The notes under the pieces are model-generated. The model made no database searches. It was not told where the DNA came from and saw only the letters and a program-made list of their open reading frames with translations. A stretch of DNA of 36,723 nt, taken from contig JAACJQ010000275.1 of the NCBI GenBank assembly GCA_016879935.1, positions 1 through 36,723 on the forward strand, given 5' to 3'. The stretch is from Archangiaceae bacterium (GTDB lineage: Bacteria > Myxococcota > Myxococcia > Myxococcales > Myxococcaceae). The position numbers and the translations under genes are program-made. Shown in pieces: positions 27,536 through 36,711 of this stretch. Within the stretch, counting starts at the first letter, position 1. Every line of letters starts with the position of its first letter.

Positions 27536-29737
27536 TCAGTAGAACCGCTTGCCGTTCTTCACGAGCTCACCGAGCAGCGGCGCGGGCGTGAACCGCACGC
27601 CGTGACGCTCCTGGTAATGCTCGAGGCGTTGCTGAATTCGACCGAGGCCCTGCGCTTCGGCGTAGCGGAACGGACCGCCGAGGAACGGAGGGAAGCCGAG
27701 GCCGAAGATGGCGCCGATGTCGCCGTCACGCGGGCTGCGAAGAATGCCTTCGCCCAGGCACCGAATCGCTTCGTTCACCATCTGCAGCGCGCACCGCTCG
27801 GCCATCTCGGCGCGATCGAAGCGTTTGCGATCTTTGCCGTGCGGCATCAGGGCGTAGATCGACTCGTCGACCTCCTTCTTCTTCCCCTCGGCGTACGTGT
27901 AGAAGCCCTTCTTCGCTTTGCGCCCGAGGCGGCCATCGGCGACGAGCGCGTCGGTGGTGTTGGGCGCGAGCATGCGATCGCCGTACGCGTCGTGCATGAT
28001 CTTCGCGACCTTCGCGGCGACGTCGATGCCTACTTCGTCGAGCAGCGTGATGGGCCCGACGGGAAAGCCGAAGTCGGTGAGTGAGCGATCGAGCTCGGCG
28101 ATGTCGGCGCCTTCGGCGAGCACGAACGCCGCCTCGTTCAGGTACGGCGCGAGAATGCGTGACGTGTAGAAGCCGACGCCGTCGTTCACGACGATGACGG
28201 TCTTGCCCTGCTTCTTGCCGACCTCGACGCAGGTAGCGGTGACCCAGTCGGCCGTGCCCGGGTGCGTGATGATCTCGAGCAGCGGCATTTTGTGAACGGG
28301 GCTGAAGTAGTGCATCCCGATGACGGTCTCGGGGTGCCGCGACGCCTCGGCGATCTTCGTGATGGGCAGCGACGACGTGTTCGACGCGAAGATCACGTCG
28401 GGCCGGCCGACCGCTTCGACGTCTTTGACGACCTGGTGCTTGAGCTTCAGATCTTCGAACACGGCCTCGATGACGAGCTCGGCGTTCTTGAAGCCCGAGT
28501 AGTCGGTGGTGGCGGTGACGAGCGACATCAGCTTGTCGCGCTCACGCCAGGTGATGCTCTTGCGCTTCACGCGCTCGTCGTAGAGGCCGCGCACGTAGCC
28601 GAGGGCCCTGCCCGCTCCGGCGTCGTCCTTGTCCTTGATGCGCACGGGCACGCCCTGCAGCGCCGACGAGACGTAGGCGATGCCGCCGCCCATGAGCCCG
28701 CCGCCGACCATGCCGATCTTCGTCACCGGCCGCGGCTTCACGCTCGGGTTCTTCGTGCCGTTGTCCTTCTTGAGCGCAGTGGTGGCGAAGAAGATCTCGA
28801 CGAGGCGGCGCGAGACGTCCGAGACGACGAGCTCGCTGAACGCCTGCGCTTCGGCGTCGAGGCCCGCCTGCAGTCCCTTGTCGAGGCCGACCTTGATGAC
28901 CTCGAGCGCCTTCTCGGGCGCGGGGTACTTGCCCTTGGTCTTCTTGAGCAGCTGCTTCTTCGCCTGATCGAAGAGCACCTTGCGGCCGACCGGGTTGTCT
29001 TCGAGCGCGAGCTCGGCCCACGCCTTCTGATCGGACAGGCCGCGGAGGATGTCTTTGAACGAGCGGCTCTTCGCGACGCTGGTGAGGCCGCGCGACCGAT
29101 CGATGACGAGCTTGCCGTTCGCCATCTCGAGCGCGCGACGTTTGGCGACGTCTTTCAGGATCGGCGCGGGCACCACCTCGTCGACGACGCCGAGCTTGAG
29201 CGCCTTCTTCGCCTTGAGCGACTTGCCGGTGAGGATGAGATCGAGCGCGATCTGCGCACCGACGAGCCGGGGCAGCCGCTGCGTTCCACCCGCTCCGGGA
29301 ATCAGGCCCAGCTGCACCTCGGGCAGACCGATGGAGGTCTTCGGGTTGTCGGTGGCGACGCGGTAGTCACACGCGAGCGCCCACTCGAGCCCGCCGCCCA
29401 GACAGGCGCCGTTGATGGCCGCGACGACGGGCTTCTCGAACGCGTCGAGCCGATCGAAGCCAGCGTGGCCCTGCTTCACCACGGTGAGCGCGTCGGCCTG
29501 GGTCTTGATGGTCGAGAGGAAGTCGATCTTCGCGCCGGCGATGAAGCTGTCCTTCTTGCCGGAGATGAAGACGATCGCTTTGGCGTTGGAGTCCGACGCC
29601 GCCTTCGTCATCAGCGCCTCGAACTCCTGGCTGATGGCGGGCGACAGCGTGTTCACGGCTTCGCCTTCGATGTCGAAGGTGATGACCGCGACCTGATCTT
29701 CGAGGGCGTACGCGAAGCTGGGCGTGGGAGTGCTCAT
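27536..29737 (-). CDS. fadJ: Fatty acid oxidation alpha subunit: enoyl-CoA hydratase / 3-hydroxyacyl-CoA dehydrogenase
   Basis: 733 residues, the usual length for FadJ/FadB. N-terminal crotonase domain: oxyanion-hole regions SGKKDSFIAGAKID and NGACLGGGLEWALA, catalytic Glu at 118 and 140. C-terminal dehydrogenase: NAD motif GMVGGGLMGGGIA near 340, catalytic His in GMHYFSPVHKMPLLEI, then the HCDH C-terminal domains. Catalyses hydration and oxidation steps of beta-oxidation in complex with the thiolase. The ATG at 29737 lies 2 nt after the fadI stop. FadJ is preferred over FadB because the thiolase partner is upstream and FadI-like. Confidence 0.95.
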   Translation of the reverse strand: MSTPTPSFAYALEDQVAVITFDIEGEAVNTLSPAISQEFEALMTKAASDSNAKAIVFISGKKDSFIAGAKIDFLSTIKTQADALTVVKQGHAGFDRLDAFEKPVVAAINGACLGGGLEWALACDYRVATDNPKTSIGLPEVQLGLIPGAGGTQRLPRLVGAQIALDLILTGKSLKAKKALKLGVVDEVVPAPILKDVAKRRALEMANGKLVIDRSRGLTSVAKSRSFKDILRGLSDQKAWAELALEDNPVGRKVLFDQAKKQLLKKTKGKYPAPEKALEVIKVGLDKGLQAGLDAEAQAFSELVVSDVSRRLVEIFFATTALKKDNGTKNPSVKPRPVTKIGMVGGGLMGGGIAYVSSALQGVPVRIKDKDDAGAGRALGYVRGLYDERVKRKSITWRERDKLMSLVTATTDYSGFKNAELVIEAVFEDLKLKHQVVKDVEAVGRPDVIFASNTSSLPITKIAEASRHPETVIGMHYFSPVHKMPLLEIITHPGTADWVTATCVEVGKKQGKTVIVVNDGVGFYTSRILAPYLNEAAFVLAEGADIAELDRSLTDFGFPVGPITLLDEVGIDVAAKVAKIMHDAYGDRMLAPNTTDALVADGRLGRKAKKGFYTYAEGKKKEVDESIYALMPHGKDRKRFDRAEMAERCALQMVNEAIRCLGEGILRSPRDGDIGAIFGLGFPPFLGGPFRYAEAQGLGRIQQRLEHYQERHGVRFTPAPLLGELVKNGKRFY

Positions 29738-29739
29738 GA

Positions 29740-31041
29740 TCAGGCTCGCTCCAGAACGACTGCGGCGCCCTGACCACCCTGGGCGCAGACGGTGACGAGG
29801 GCGGTGCCCAGGTTGCGGCGTTTGAGCTCGCGCAGGGCCTGGTGAACGATGCGGGCGCCGGTGGCTGCGAACGGGTGGCCGAGGGCGATGGAGCCGCCGT
29901 TCACGTTGAGGCGCGACCGGTCGACCTCTCCGAGCGCGGCCTTGCGACCGAGCTTCTCGGCGAACGCCTTCGACGCGAAGGCCTGCAGGTTGGAGGCGAT
30001 CTGCGAAGCAAAGGCCTCGTGCATGTCGACGAGGTCCATGTCCTTCAGTGACATGCCGGCGCGATCGAGGGCGATCGGCGCGGCGTACGCGGGGCCCTGC
30101 AGGAGCTGATCGGCCGGATCGGTCGCGGCGAACGCGTGCGAGCGCAGGAAACCCAGCGGCGTGTAGCCCAGCGCCTTCGCCTTCTCTTCGCTCATGAGCA
30201 ACAGCGCGGCCGCGCCGTCGGTGAGCGGCGAGGCGTTGCCTGCGGTGACCGAGCCGTACTTGCGATCGAACACCGGCTTGAGCGCCAGCAGCGCGTCGAG
30301 CGAGGTGTCTTCACGCACGAGGTTGTCCTTGTCGGCGACCGTCGCGTACTTCGGCGGCACCGGCACGTGCATGACCTCGGCGTCGAAGTACCCGGCCTTC
30401 CACGCGCGGGCGGCGTTCTGGTGTGAGGCGAGCGCGATCTCGTCCTGCTCCTTGCGGGTGATGCCGTTCTCCTTCGCCATCTTCTCGGCCGAATCGCCCA
30501 TCGACATGCCGGTCGTGTACTCGGCGATCGCAGGCGGAACGGGGATGAGATCTTTCGGCGAGAGCTTCTGAAACGGCTTCACGCGCGCAGCGAGGTTGCG
30601 GGCGCGCGACGACTCCGCGAGCGCGTGGGCGAGCGGCCGGCTGGTGAAGATCGGCGGGTCGCTCATCGACTCGGTGCCACCGGCGATGACGACGTCGGCC
30701 TGACCGAGGGTGATCGCGTTGGCGGCGTTCACCATCGTCTGAATGCTGGTCGCGCACGCGCGTGCCACCGTGTACGCCTCGACCTTTCGCGGCAGCCCGG
30801 CCGTGAGCACGACCTCACGCGCGATGCTCGCGGCGGTGAGCCCGGGGATCACCTGACCGAAGACCACGCTGTCGAGCTCGTTGGGATCGAGCTCGCTGCG
30901 CTGCACGAGCTCCTGAACGACGATGCGGCCGAGGTCGAGCGCGGTGAGCTCGGAGAACACGGTCGCGGCCTTCACGAACGGCGTGCGGAGCCCGTTCACG
31001 ATCGCCACCCTTCGGTGGCCATTCGATGCTGCCTTCGCCAT
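29740..31041 (-). CDS. fadI: 3-ketoacyl-CoA thiolase (beta subunit)
   Basis: 433 residues from the ATG at 31041, which has a perfect AAGGAGG 4-5 nt upstream; the open frame to 31116 is not used. Thiolase with nucleophile C96 (VARACATS), H389 (GHPFAATG) and C419 (VCAQGGQG). Length fits FadI (about 436). Cleaves 3-ketoacyl-CoA to acetyl-CoA and a shortened acyl-CoA. First gene of fadI-fadJ-methyltransferase; a sigma70-like promoter with an overlapping dyad lies directly upstream. Confidence 0.95.
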   Translation of the reverse strand: MAKAASNGHRRVAIVNGLRTPFVKAATVFSELTALDLGRIVVQELVQRSELDPNELDSVVFGQVIPGLTAASIAREVVLTAGLPRKVEAYTVARACATSIQTMVNAANAITLGQADVVIAGGTESMSDPPIFTSRPLAHALAESSRARNLAARVKPFQKLSPKDLIPVPPAIAEYTTGMSMGDSAEKMAKENGITRKEQDEIALASHQNAARAWKAGYFDAEVMHVPVPPKYATVADKDNLVREDTSLDALLALKPVFDRKYGSVTAGNASPLTDGAAALLLMSEEKAKALGYTPLGFLRSHAFAATDPADQLLQGPAYAAPIALDRAGMSLKDMDLVDMHEAFASQIASNLQAFASKAFAEKLGRKAALGEVDRSRLNVNGGSIALGHPFAATGARIVHQALRELKRRNLGTALVTVCAQGGQGAAVVLERA

Positions 31042-31081
31042 GCATCCTCCTTGAAGTGGGCGCGACGACGAGACGCGAAGG

Positions 31082-31110
31082 CTTGTAGGGAGCGTTGATT
31101 TGCCGGTCAA
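31082..31110 (-). promoter_or_regulatory. Sigma70-like promoter of the fadIJ operon
   Basis: On the minus strand TTGACC (-35, 31105-31110), 17-bp spacer, TACAAG (-10, 31082-31087). Matches are 5/6 and 4/6 to the vegetative consensus; distance to the fadI ATG is about 40 bp. Confidence 0.55.
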
Positions 31111-31112
31111 CG
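31093..31112. promoter_or_regulatory. Operator-like dyad overlapping the fadI -35 box
   Basis: CGTTGATTTGCCGGTCAACG, a 6-bp inverted repeat with 8-bp spacer, covers the -35 element and part of the spacer, a typical repressor position. Its core (31094-31111) shares 14 of 18 positions with the dyad upstream of the beta-keto acid cleavage gene. Confidence 0.5.
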
Positions 31113-31161
31113 ACAATGACGCGCCGCGCCGACGAACGAACGTTTCCTCAGCAAATCCGGC

Positions 31162-32493
31162 CTACTCGGCGATCTCTTCGTAGCGATCGTCATCGTCACG
31201 AGCGCGTCTGGCGGCTCGCTCGGCGCGGGTTGCCGCGACCTTCTTCTTCTTCGCGAGCGTCTCTTCGGAAGGGCCGTTCGCTTTGAGGCCGAGCGCCGTC
31301 AGCGCCTTCGCGAGGGCTGCGCTCTCGGGTGCTTCGAACTGAACCGCCTCGAGCGTCTTGCGCAGATGACTCACGTTCACCACTTCGGCCGCCGGCGCGT
31401 CAATCAGCTCGACGCGCTGGAGTTTTCCGCCGGCGTCTCCAAGCAGTGAGAGCAGCTGCAGGCCTTCGCGAATGCGACGCAGCTCGAGGTGCGTGATGCC
31501 GGGGTGCGAGATGAAGCGGCGAATCGTCGCGGCCCACGAGTCGAGCGTCACGCCGACGAGCGCCTCCAGCGTGAACGACAGCTCGCGCAGCTTCGGCGTC
31601 TCCCAGCTCTGGAGATCGGTCAGAAGACGCGAGTCGAGTCGCCACGGTTTGAGCACCAGCCGCTTCAGGGAAGGAAACGTCAGGCCTTTGCCGAGCGTGT
31701 TGAGGGCGGCGCGAACTTCGAGCGTCTCGAGTCTCGACGCCACCGGCTGCAGCGCGAACAACGAGTCGATGCGCGGCCACGCGTTCTCGGTCTTGAACGA
31801 CTGCGCGACGTCGAACTCGCCGAGCACGAGGTGGTTCAGGTGCGTGGGCCACTCGAGCGACGCGAGCACCTTGAGCGCGGGGTCGTACTTCCCCTGCGTT
31901 CCCGGAGAGCCGAACTCGAGCCGCTGCAAGAACCGGCACGCAGGGCTGTTCAGCACCGCCTCGACCACGTCGCCGATCGGAGCCGTGTACGGACCCGACC
32001 AGATGCGAGCGGTGCGCGCGTAGCCGAAACTCCAGTCGACGGTGACCTGCGTGTGGAACGACGCGATGCCGGGGCCGACGAGTTCGTCGTAGTGCGCGCG
32101 AATGAAGTCCTTCGCTTGACCGATGCTGCCACGCACACGCTTCGCGGCCTTCACCTGCAGCCCGATGAGCTCGCCACGAACGGGGTCACCCGATTCGAGC
32201 AACGAGTCGGCGAAGACGAGCCAGCGCTCGGGGTCGTCCGTGAGCAGCTCCTTCTCGGCCTCGGGAGAGAGCGTCTTCACCTCGGCCGACGCTTCGTCGA
32301 CGAACCCGTCTTTGAGCCGTTGCGCGACGAGGCTGTCGAAGGTCTTCTGCGCGGCCTCGGGCGACTTGCAGGGAATCTTGTTCACCGCGCCCGGCGTTCC
32401 GATGGCGCCACTGCGAATGACGAGCGCGAGACCTTCGAGGCTGATTCGCCAGAAGCGAGGCTGCGGCTGCGATGCGTGGAGACGACGCTCCAT
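31162..32493 (-). CDS. WGR domain plus TIGR02996 and leucine-rich repeat-like protein
   Basis: 443 residues. The N-terminal WGR-like domain (about 10-80) shows RFWRISLEGLALVIRSGAIG, the W.I...G..L..R.GRIGT pattern, with KIPCKSPEAAQKTFDSLV after it. Then a TIGR02996 'repeat-companion' segment (about 90-130; LLTDDPERWLVFADSLLESG, RGELIGLQ) and irregular leucine-rich repeats to about 400, ending in a basic/acidic tail (KKKKVAATRAERAARRARDD). Such proteins are abundant in myxobacteria and planctomycetes, with no established function. Last gene of the PilZ-porin-amylase operon, 3 bp after the amylase stop. A protein-interaction role is inferred from the repeats. Confidence 0.8.
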   Translation of the reverse strand: MERRLHASQPQPRFWRISLEGLALVIRSGAIGTPGAVNKIPCKSPEAAQKTFDSLVAQRLKDGFVDEASAEVKTLSPEAEKELLTDDPERWLVFADSLLESGDPVRGELIGLQVKAAKRVRGSIGQAKDFIRAHYDELVGPGIASFHTQVTVDWSFGYARTARIWSGPYTAPIGDVVEAVLNSPACRFLQRLEFGSPGTQGKYDPALKVLASLEWPTHLNHLVLGEFDVAQSFKTENAWPRIDSLFALQPVASRLETLEVRAALNTLGKGLTFPSLKRLVLKPWRLDSRLLTDLQSWETPKLRELSFTLEALVGVTLDSWAATIRRFISHPGITHLELRRIREGLQLLSLLGDAGGKLQRVELIDAPAAEVVNVSHLRKTLEAVQFEAPESAALAKALTALGLKANGPSEETLAKKKKVAATRAERAARRARDDDDRYEEIAE

Positions 32494-32496
32494 GAA

Positions 32497-34690
32497 TCAC
32501 CTCGGGAACGATGGCTTCAGCGTGACGCTGCCCTTCCCTGCTTCGTCGACGAACAAGGTGCCGTTCGCGCCCGAGTCCCAGATGGTGCGTTCGCCTTCGC
32601 GACGAATCGCCTTGAACTCGAACGCGCCGCCGACGGGCAGCTCGAGCGTCACCGGCAGCTTGAGCGCCTTCGCGGGGTTCCAGTCGCCGAACTCTGGCCC
32701 GCTGCCGACGACGAACGCGCCTTGCGGCCCCTCGAAGGTGATGGAGCGCTTCTTCGCGCCGGTGCGCCACTGCGGCTCGTGCTGCGAGAGCAACGCGGTG
32801 AACGCGCCGCGCTTCACCTCGCTCACGAACACGCCGATGGAGGGGCGCTTCCAGCCACCGGGCGGAACGAGCTCTTTGTTCGCCTCGCTCCAGGCGCCGG
32901 GTGGCAGCGCGGGTCGAACCCCATCACGGCCGACGACCACGATCGCGAGCTGCGAACTGGTGACGCGACCGAGCACGATGCCATCGGCGTTGGCGCTCAC
33001 GATCACCGGCACGCCATCGGCCAGCGCGGGGTTCTTCTTTCGCGCGTCGAGCCAGTACGCGATCTCCGCCTTCAGCGGGTGCGGAGCGAACGTCATCGAC
33101 TTGCGGTTGTCGGGCTCCTTCGCGCCATCGAAGCCAGCCTCGGTGCCCCAGATGATCGACGGCACCCCACGCGCGGTGAGCAGGAACGCCAGCGCTGTTC
33201 TGATCTTGTCCTCATCGCCCCCGCAGACACTCACGATGCGCGGCAGATCGTGGTTGTCGAGCATCGTCACCAGCCGCGACGGGTCGGGGTAGCGCCGATC
33301 GTTCGTCAGCACGGCCGCGAGCTTCGCCGGCGATTCTCCCCGGCAGAACACGTCACCCATCGCGAACCCGAGCGGAAAATCGAACATCGAGGTGAAGCCG
33401 CCCTGCGTCCACGTCTTCGAGACGATGGAGGGGTCGCCGTCGAGCAGCTCACCGAGCAACGTCGCTCCGGGAGCCGCGGCCTTCATGTCCGCGTTCCACT
33501 TCGCCCAGAACTCGAGCGGAACGTGCTTCACCGCGTCGAGTCTGAATCCGTCAGGACGAACGCGCTCGAAGCCACCTCCGGGACGAGTCCGTGAGGAACT
33601 TCGCGACGTCGTCACGCTCGGTGGCGAAGTCAGGCAGCCCGTGCACGTCGTAGGTCGTCAACTGCACGGGGTCGTTCCAGTCGGTGACGCCTCCGTGGTG
33701 ATGAAACCACTCGGACCGCTGGCTCACGAGCGGCGCGTCGGGCCCGACGTGGTTGAGCACGATGTCGAGCACCAGCTTCATGCCGCGCTTGTGCAATTCG
33801 TCCGACAGCTTCGCGAGCTGCGCCTCGTCACCGAAGCGGGGCTCCACCGTCGACAAGTCCCACGTCCAGTAGCCGTGAAAGGCGCCGTAGCCGTGCCACT
33901 TCTCGGTGCGCATGCCGAACACGGGAGACAGCCACACCGTGTCGACGCCGAGCGACTGCAGCCAGTCGAGCTTCGAGAGCACGCCCTTCAAATCGCCGCC
34001 ATGGAACGCGTGCGGATCTTTCGGGTCGATCTCGACGTCGTTGCTGCGATCGCCGTTCGCGAAACGATCGACCATCACGAAGTAGATCGACTTCGGCGCC
34101 TCACGCGCTCCCGTGGGCTGCGTCTTCGCGGGAGAGGCCGGCGGCGGCGCGGCCTTCGGAGCGCTGGTCGAGAGCAGCCCGTCGAGCAACACACCGAGCC
34201 GCGTCGCGATGTCGGTCGAGGCTGCGTTGATCGCCGCGCTCTGCTTCTCGTGGTCGTACTGGAGAATCACCGGCAGCTCGAAGGCATCACGCGTCTCGAC
34301 GCCGTCGTTCTTCATCGCGGTGAGTGTCGACGCGACCTCCCAGCGATACCGGCCATCGAGCTGCGAGAAGAAGTGCACCCGCAGCTCCACCAGCAGGAAG
34401 TACGGCGAGTCGGGCTGGTGGTTCTTGAGCGCGACCTTGCGCGTGTCGGTGATGCGGCCGTCTTTGAGCACCTCGAGCGGCACTTCGACGACGCTGAGGT
34501 TGCGGCCCTCGAGCTCCTTCGCGATCGCTTCTTTCAGCGAGTCGGGCGCGGTGGTGGCGTCACCCGAGTAGGTCGGGTCGACGACGTACCCGACGAGAAT
34601 CGGCGTGGCAGCGTCGAGGCGCTGACGCGGCACCTTCGGAATGCACGAGAGACACAGAAGCGCGACTGCGGCGAACACCCGGGCCGACAT
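32497..34690 (-). pseudogene. GH13 alpha-amylase lipoprotein with starch-binding domain, frameshifted
   Basis: Two adjoining minus-strand frames encode one protein. The first part (34690 to about 33569) has a lipoprotein-like signal (AAVALLCLSC), a ~170-residue N-terminal domain, and the GH13 start (SIYFVMVDRFANGD, LDIVLNHVG). The second (about 33570 to 32497) continues with GFRLDAVKHV (nucleophile Asp), GELLDG (acid Glu), MLDNHD (third catalytic Asp) and a CBM20-like C-terminal domain (VVGSGPEFGDWNPAKALKLP). Removing one base at about 33569-33570 joins the frames as WLERVRPDGFRLD. All catalytic residues and domain boundaries are intact, so this is either a sequencing error, a very recent mutation, or recoding. 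The ATG at 34690 overlaps the porin stop (TGATG). Predicted surface or periplasmic maltodextrin/starch hydrolase. Confidence 0.85.
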
Positions 34691-36180
34691 CAGAACCACC
34701 CTTCCGACTCGAGCGAGATGAGGTGATGCCACGCGATGGTCGAGCTCGGGCTGAACACGTTGAACTGATCGAGCCGCTCGGCGAACGCGTTGCCGAAGGC
34801 GGCGTGCATGGTGCTGTACTGAAAGCCGTAGAGCAGACGAATCGACGGCCGGTTGTAGATGCCGCGCCCCGTGGGGTTCAGCACCAGGCCCGTCTTCAGC
34901 TGCAGCGTGTTGCGCACGTTCTGATCGCCGAACTCGAGGCCGCGCGAATCAGGCAGACCGCCCGAGGAGCGGAAGATCGAATCGAACGACCCGCGGAAGA
35001 GGTTGCCGTTGATCGAGCGCTCCTGCGCGAGCGAGGTCTCGAGCAGCACGTGCACCACGCGCGTCAGGTAGAGCTGAAATCGCCCGACGACCGACATGTA
35101 CTGCCGGTTCGCCTCGCTCGCGCTGATGGTGTCGGCGTAGTCGCGATCGGTGCCGTAGATGCCGGCCACCGCGAGATCGAGCCAGTCCTTCACGAGGTTC
35201 AGCTGCACCTCGTCGCCCAGCTGCATCACGTAGCGATCGCGCGTGAGGTCGGCCGTGTAGACCGTCACCGACTGGCCGTTCCACGAGTCAGAATAGAAGT
35301 TCTGCGGGTGCAGCCGCTGGTAGCGCGCGAAGAAGTTGTTCCAGCGCAGCGGGCCGAAGCCGCCGAAGCCGAGGTACCCGACCGCGCGCCAGCTCGTGTT
35401 CATCTGGCCCGCCTGCTGGGGCCGCTGGAACTGATCGAACATGCCGGGGTTCTCTTCGAGGTACCGGCGCAGCACCTCTTTGCGCAGGTAGTCCTCGTAC
35501 CGAACGTTCGGCGTCACGTACGACGAGAAGCGGTTGCCTGCGATGAAGGGTTCGACGCCCACCTGCCCGCCGCCGCCGACCTCGAAGTGATCGTTCACGT
35601 GAACGCGAACGGCTCCGCCAGCGGTGAGAATCGGCACGTACTGTGCGCCACGCTGCGCGAAGCCCGAGTCACCGACCGTGAGCAACACGTCGAGGTGCTG
35701 GCTCTGGTAGCGGCCCGAGATGCCGATGGTGTCTTCGAACAGCTGCGCGGGACGGAAGTCGTAGAGGCCGAGATCGCCGAAGAAGAACTGCTGCGTGCCC
35801 AGCTGCCAGATGATGTTCGGCGCCAGAATGTTGCCGGCGCGCGCGTACAGCTGGCTCATGCGGAAGTTGTTCAGAAACCCGTTGAGCGGGTCGGCCGTCG
35901 ACACCGTGCCGCCTTCGACACGGGCGTGCAGGCTGGCCCAGATGTCGGTCGTGCCCGGCGGAGCCTGCAGCAGATCGAGCTTCATCTCGAGCGCCGCGTA
36001 GGTGCCTTCGTTCATCAAGCGCCCGTGCAGGTTCCAGAAGCCGAGGCGGCCGTTGCCACCCTGGAAGTCGGGGCGCGCGCTGATGCGGTAATAGCCACCG
36101 GCGCTGAAGCGGCTGTCAGGAGCCTGCGCGAACGCAAACGCCGACAGCAGGAAGAAGCCAGCGAAGAGGGAACGATTCAC
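34690..36180 (-). CDS. Maltoporin-like outer membrane porin
   Basis: 496 residues. Signal peptide 1-18 (LFAGFFLLSAFAFA), then beta-strand-rich sequence with alternating residues and C-terminal aromatic Phe (SEGWF), typical of outer-membrane beta-barrels. Features recalling LamB/maltoporin: QLYARAGNILAPNIIWQLGTQ near 107-127 and YNRPSIRLLYGFQYS close to the C-terminus. Translationally coupled (TGATG) to an alpha-amylase lipoprotein, which supports sugar uptake. LamB resemblance is by eye; a general beta-barrel of unknown specificity is the fallback. 42 bp after the PilZ gene. Confidence 0.7.
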   Translation of the reverse strand: MNRSLFAGFFLLSAFAFAQAPDSRFSAGGYYRISARPDFQGGNGRLGFWNLHGRLMNEGTYAALEMKLDLLQAPPGTTDIWASLHARVEGGTVSTADPLNGFLNNFRMSQLYARAGNILAPNIIWQLGTQQFFFGDLGLYDFRPAQLFEDTIGISGRYQSQHLDVLLTVGDSGFAQRGAQYVPILTAGGAVRVHVNDHFEVGGGGQVGVEPFIAGNRFSSYVTPNVRYEDYLRKEVLRRYLEENPGMFDQFQRPQQAGQMNTSWRAVGYLGFGGFGPLRWNNFFARYQRLHPQNFYSDSWNGQSVTVYTADLTRDRYVMQLGDEVQLNLVKDWLDLAVAGIYGTDRDYADTISASEANRQYMSVVGRFQLYLTRVVHVLLETSLAQERSINGNLFRGSFDSIFRSSGGLPDSRGLEFGDQNVRNTLQLKTGLVLNPTGRGIYNRPSIRLLYGFQYSTMHAAFGNAFAERLDQFNVFSPSSTIAWHHLISLESEGWF

Positions 36181-36222
36181 GCACGAGGCGAGATAGCCCA
36201 GTGACGGAGGTTTTTCGCGGTT

Positions 36223-36573
36223 TCAGATTCGGTGCATCGCGGCGCGCAGACGCTCGATGGAGTCCATCAAGCGCACGTCGGGCTGCTCGAAGCGCAGGCC
36301 CATCGCGTCGGACGTCGCCCACATCACGCGGCCGAGCACTTCGATGGGCTCCCTGGCGGTCGGGAGCTCCATGCGCACCGGCACCAGCGTCATCAGCGAG
36401 AGCGGGTTCTTCGTCACCACGCACACGCCGCCTTCACTCACGTCACGCGCTTCGTCGGTGAGCCGAAGGCTGCTGCTCGACACCAACCGTACTGGAAAGG
36501 AGGCAGGCACCCGGCTGTGCCGCCGTGCCTGCGTGTAGCCCGGCCTCTTGCTCACGAAGATCTCGACGCTCAT
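36223..36573 (-). CDS. PilZ domain protein (c-di-GMP binding)
   Basis: 116 residues, single PilZ domain: RRHSR at 17-21 (RxxxR) and DVSEGG at 44-49 (DxSxxG), the two c-di-GMP-binding motifs, then a beta-barrel (VRMELPTAREPIEVLGRVMW). The ATG at 36573 has GGGGGAAGGA upstream. First gene of an operon with the porin, amylase and WGR genes (42-bp gap to the porin), so expression or activity of the uptake system may respond to c-di-GMP. Length and motifs are typical of myxobacterial single-domain PilZ proteins. Confidence 0.92.
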   Translation of the reverse strand: MSVEIFVSKRPGYTQARRHSRVPASFPVRLVSSSSLRLTDEARDVSEGGVCVVTKNPLSLMTLVPVRMELPTAREPIEVLGRVMWATSDAMGLRFEQPDVRLMDSIERLRAAMHRI

Positions 36574-36643
36574 CGAATCGTCCTTCCCCCTTTGCGACGG
36601 GCGGTTTCTCGCGCAGGACGATCAGAAGCGCAAATCACAACGC

Positions 36644-36672
36644 GTCACTCGTTCGCTGACGTTCGCTGTGAC
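36644..36672. promoter_or_regulatory. Dyad and 10-bp-spaced direct repeats in divergent region
   Basis: CGTTCGCTG occurs at 36650-36658 and 36660-36668, 10 bp apart (one helical turn), flanked by GTCAC (36644-36648) and GTGAC (36668-36672). Located between the PilZ gene and the new plus-strand gene; plausible activator or repressor site. Confidence 0.35.
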
Positions 36673-36711
36673 TGTTTTCTTTCACCAGGTCACTTCGACT
36701 TGAGGATCACC

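Noticed and set aside
31042-31161. Intrinsic terminator between the WGR gene and fadI
   Set aside because: No stem with a following T run was found; the region is better explained as the fadI promoter and operator.
31489-33594. Plus-strand 701-codon open frame opposite the WGR and amylase genes
   Set aside because: It spans two real minus-strand genes and the frameshift, is Arg/Glu/His-rich and lacks motifs.
34691-34732. Upstream ATG (34732) for the amylase
   Set aside because: The ATG at 34690 overlaps the porin stop as TGATG and begins a compact lipoprotein signal; the longer form would bury the signal peptide.
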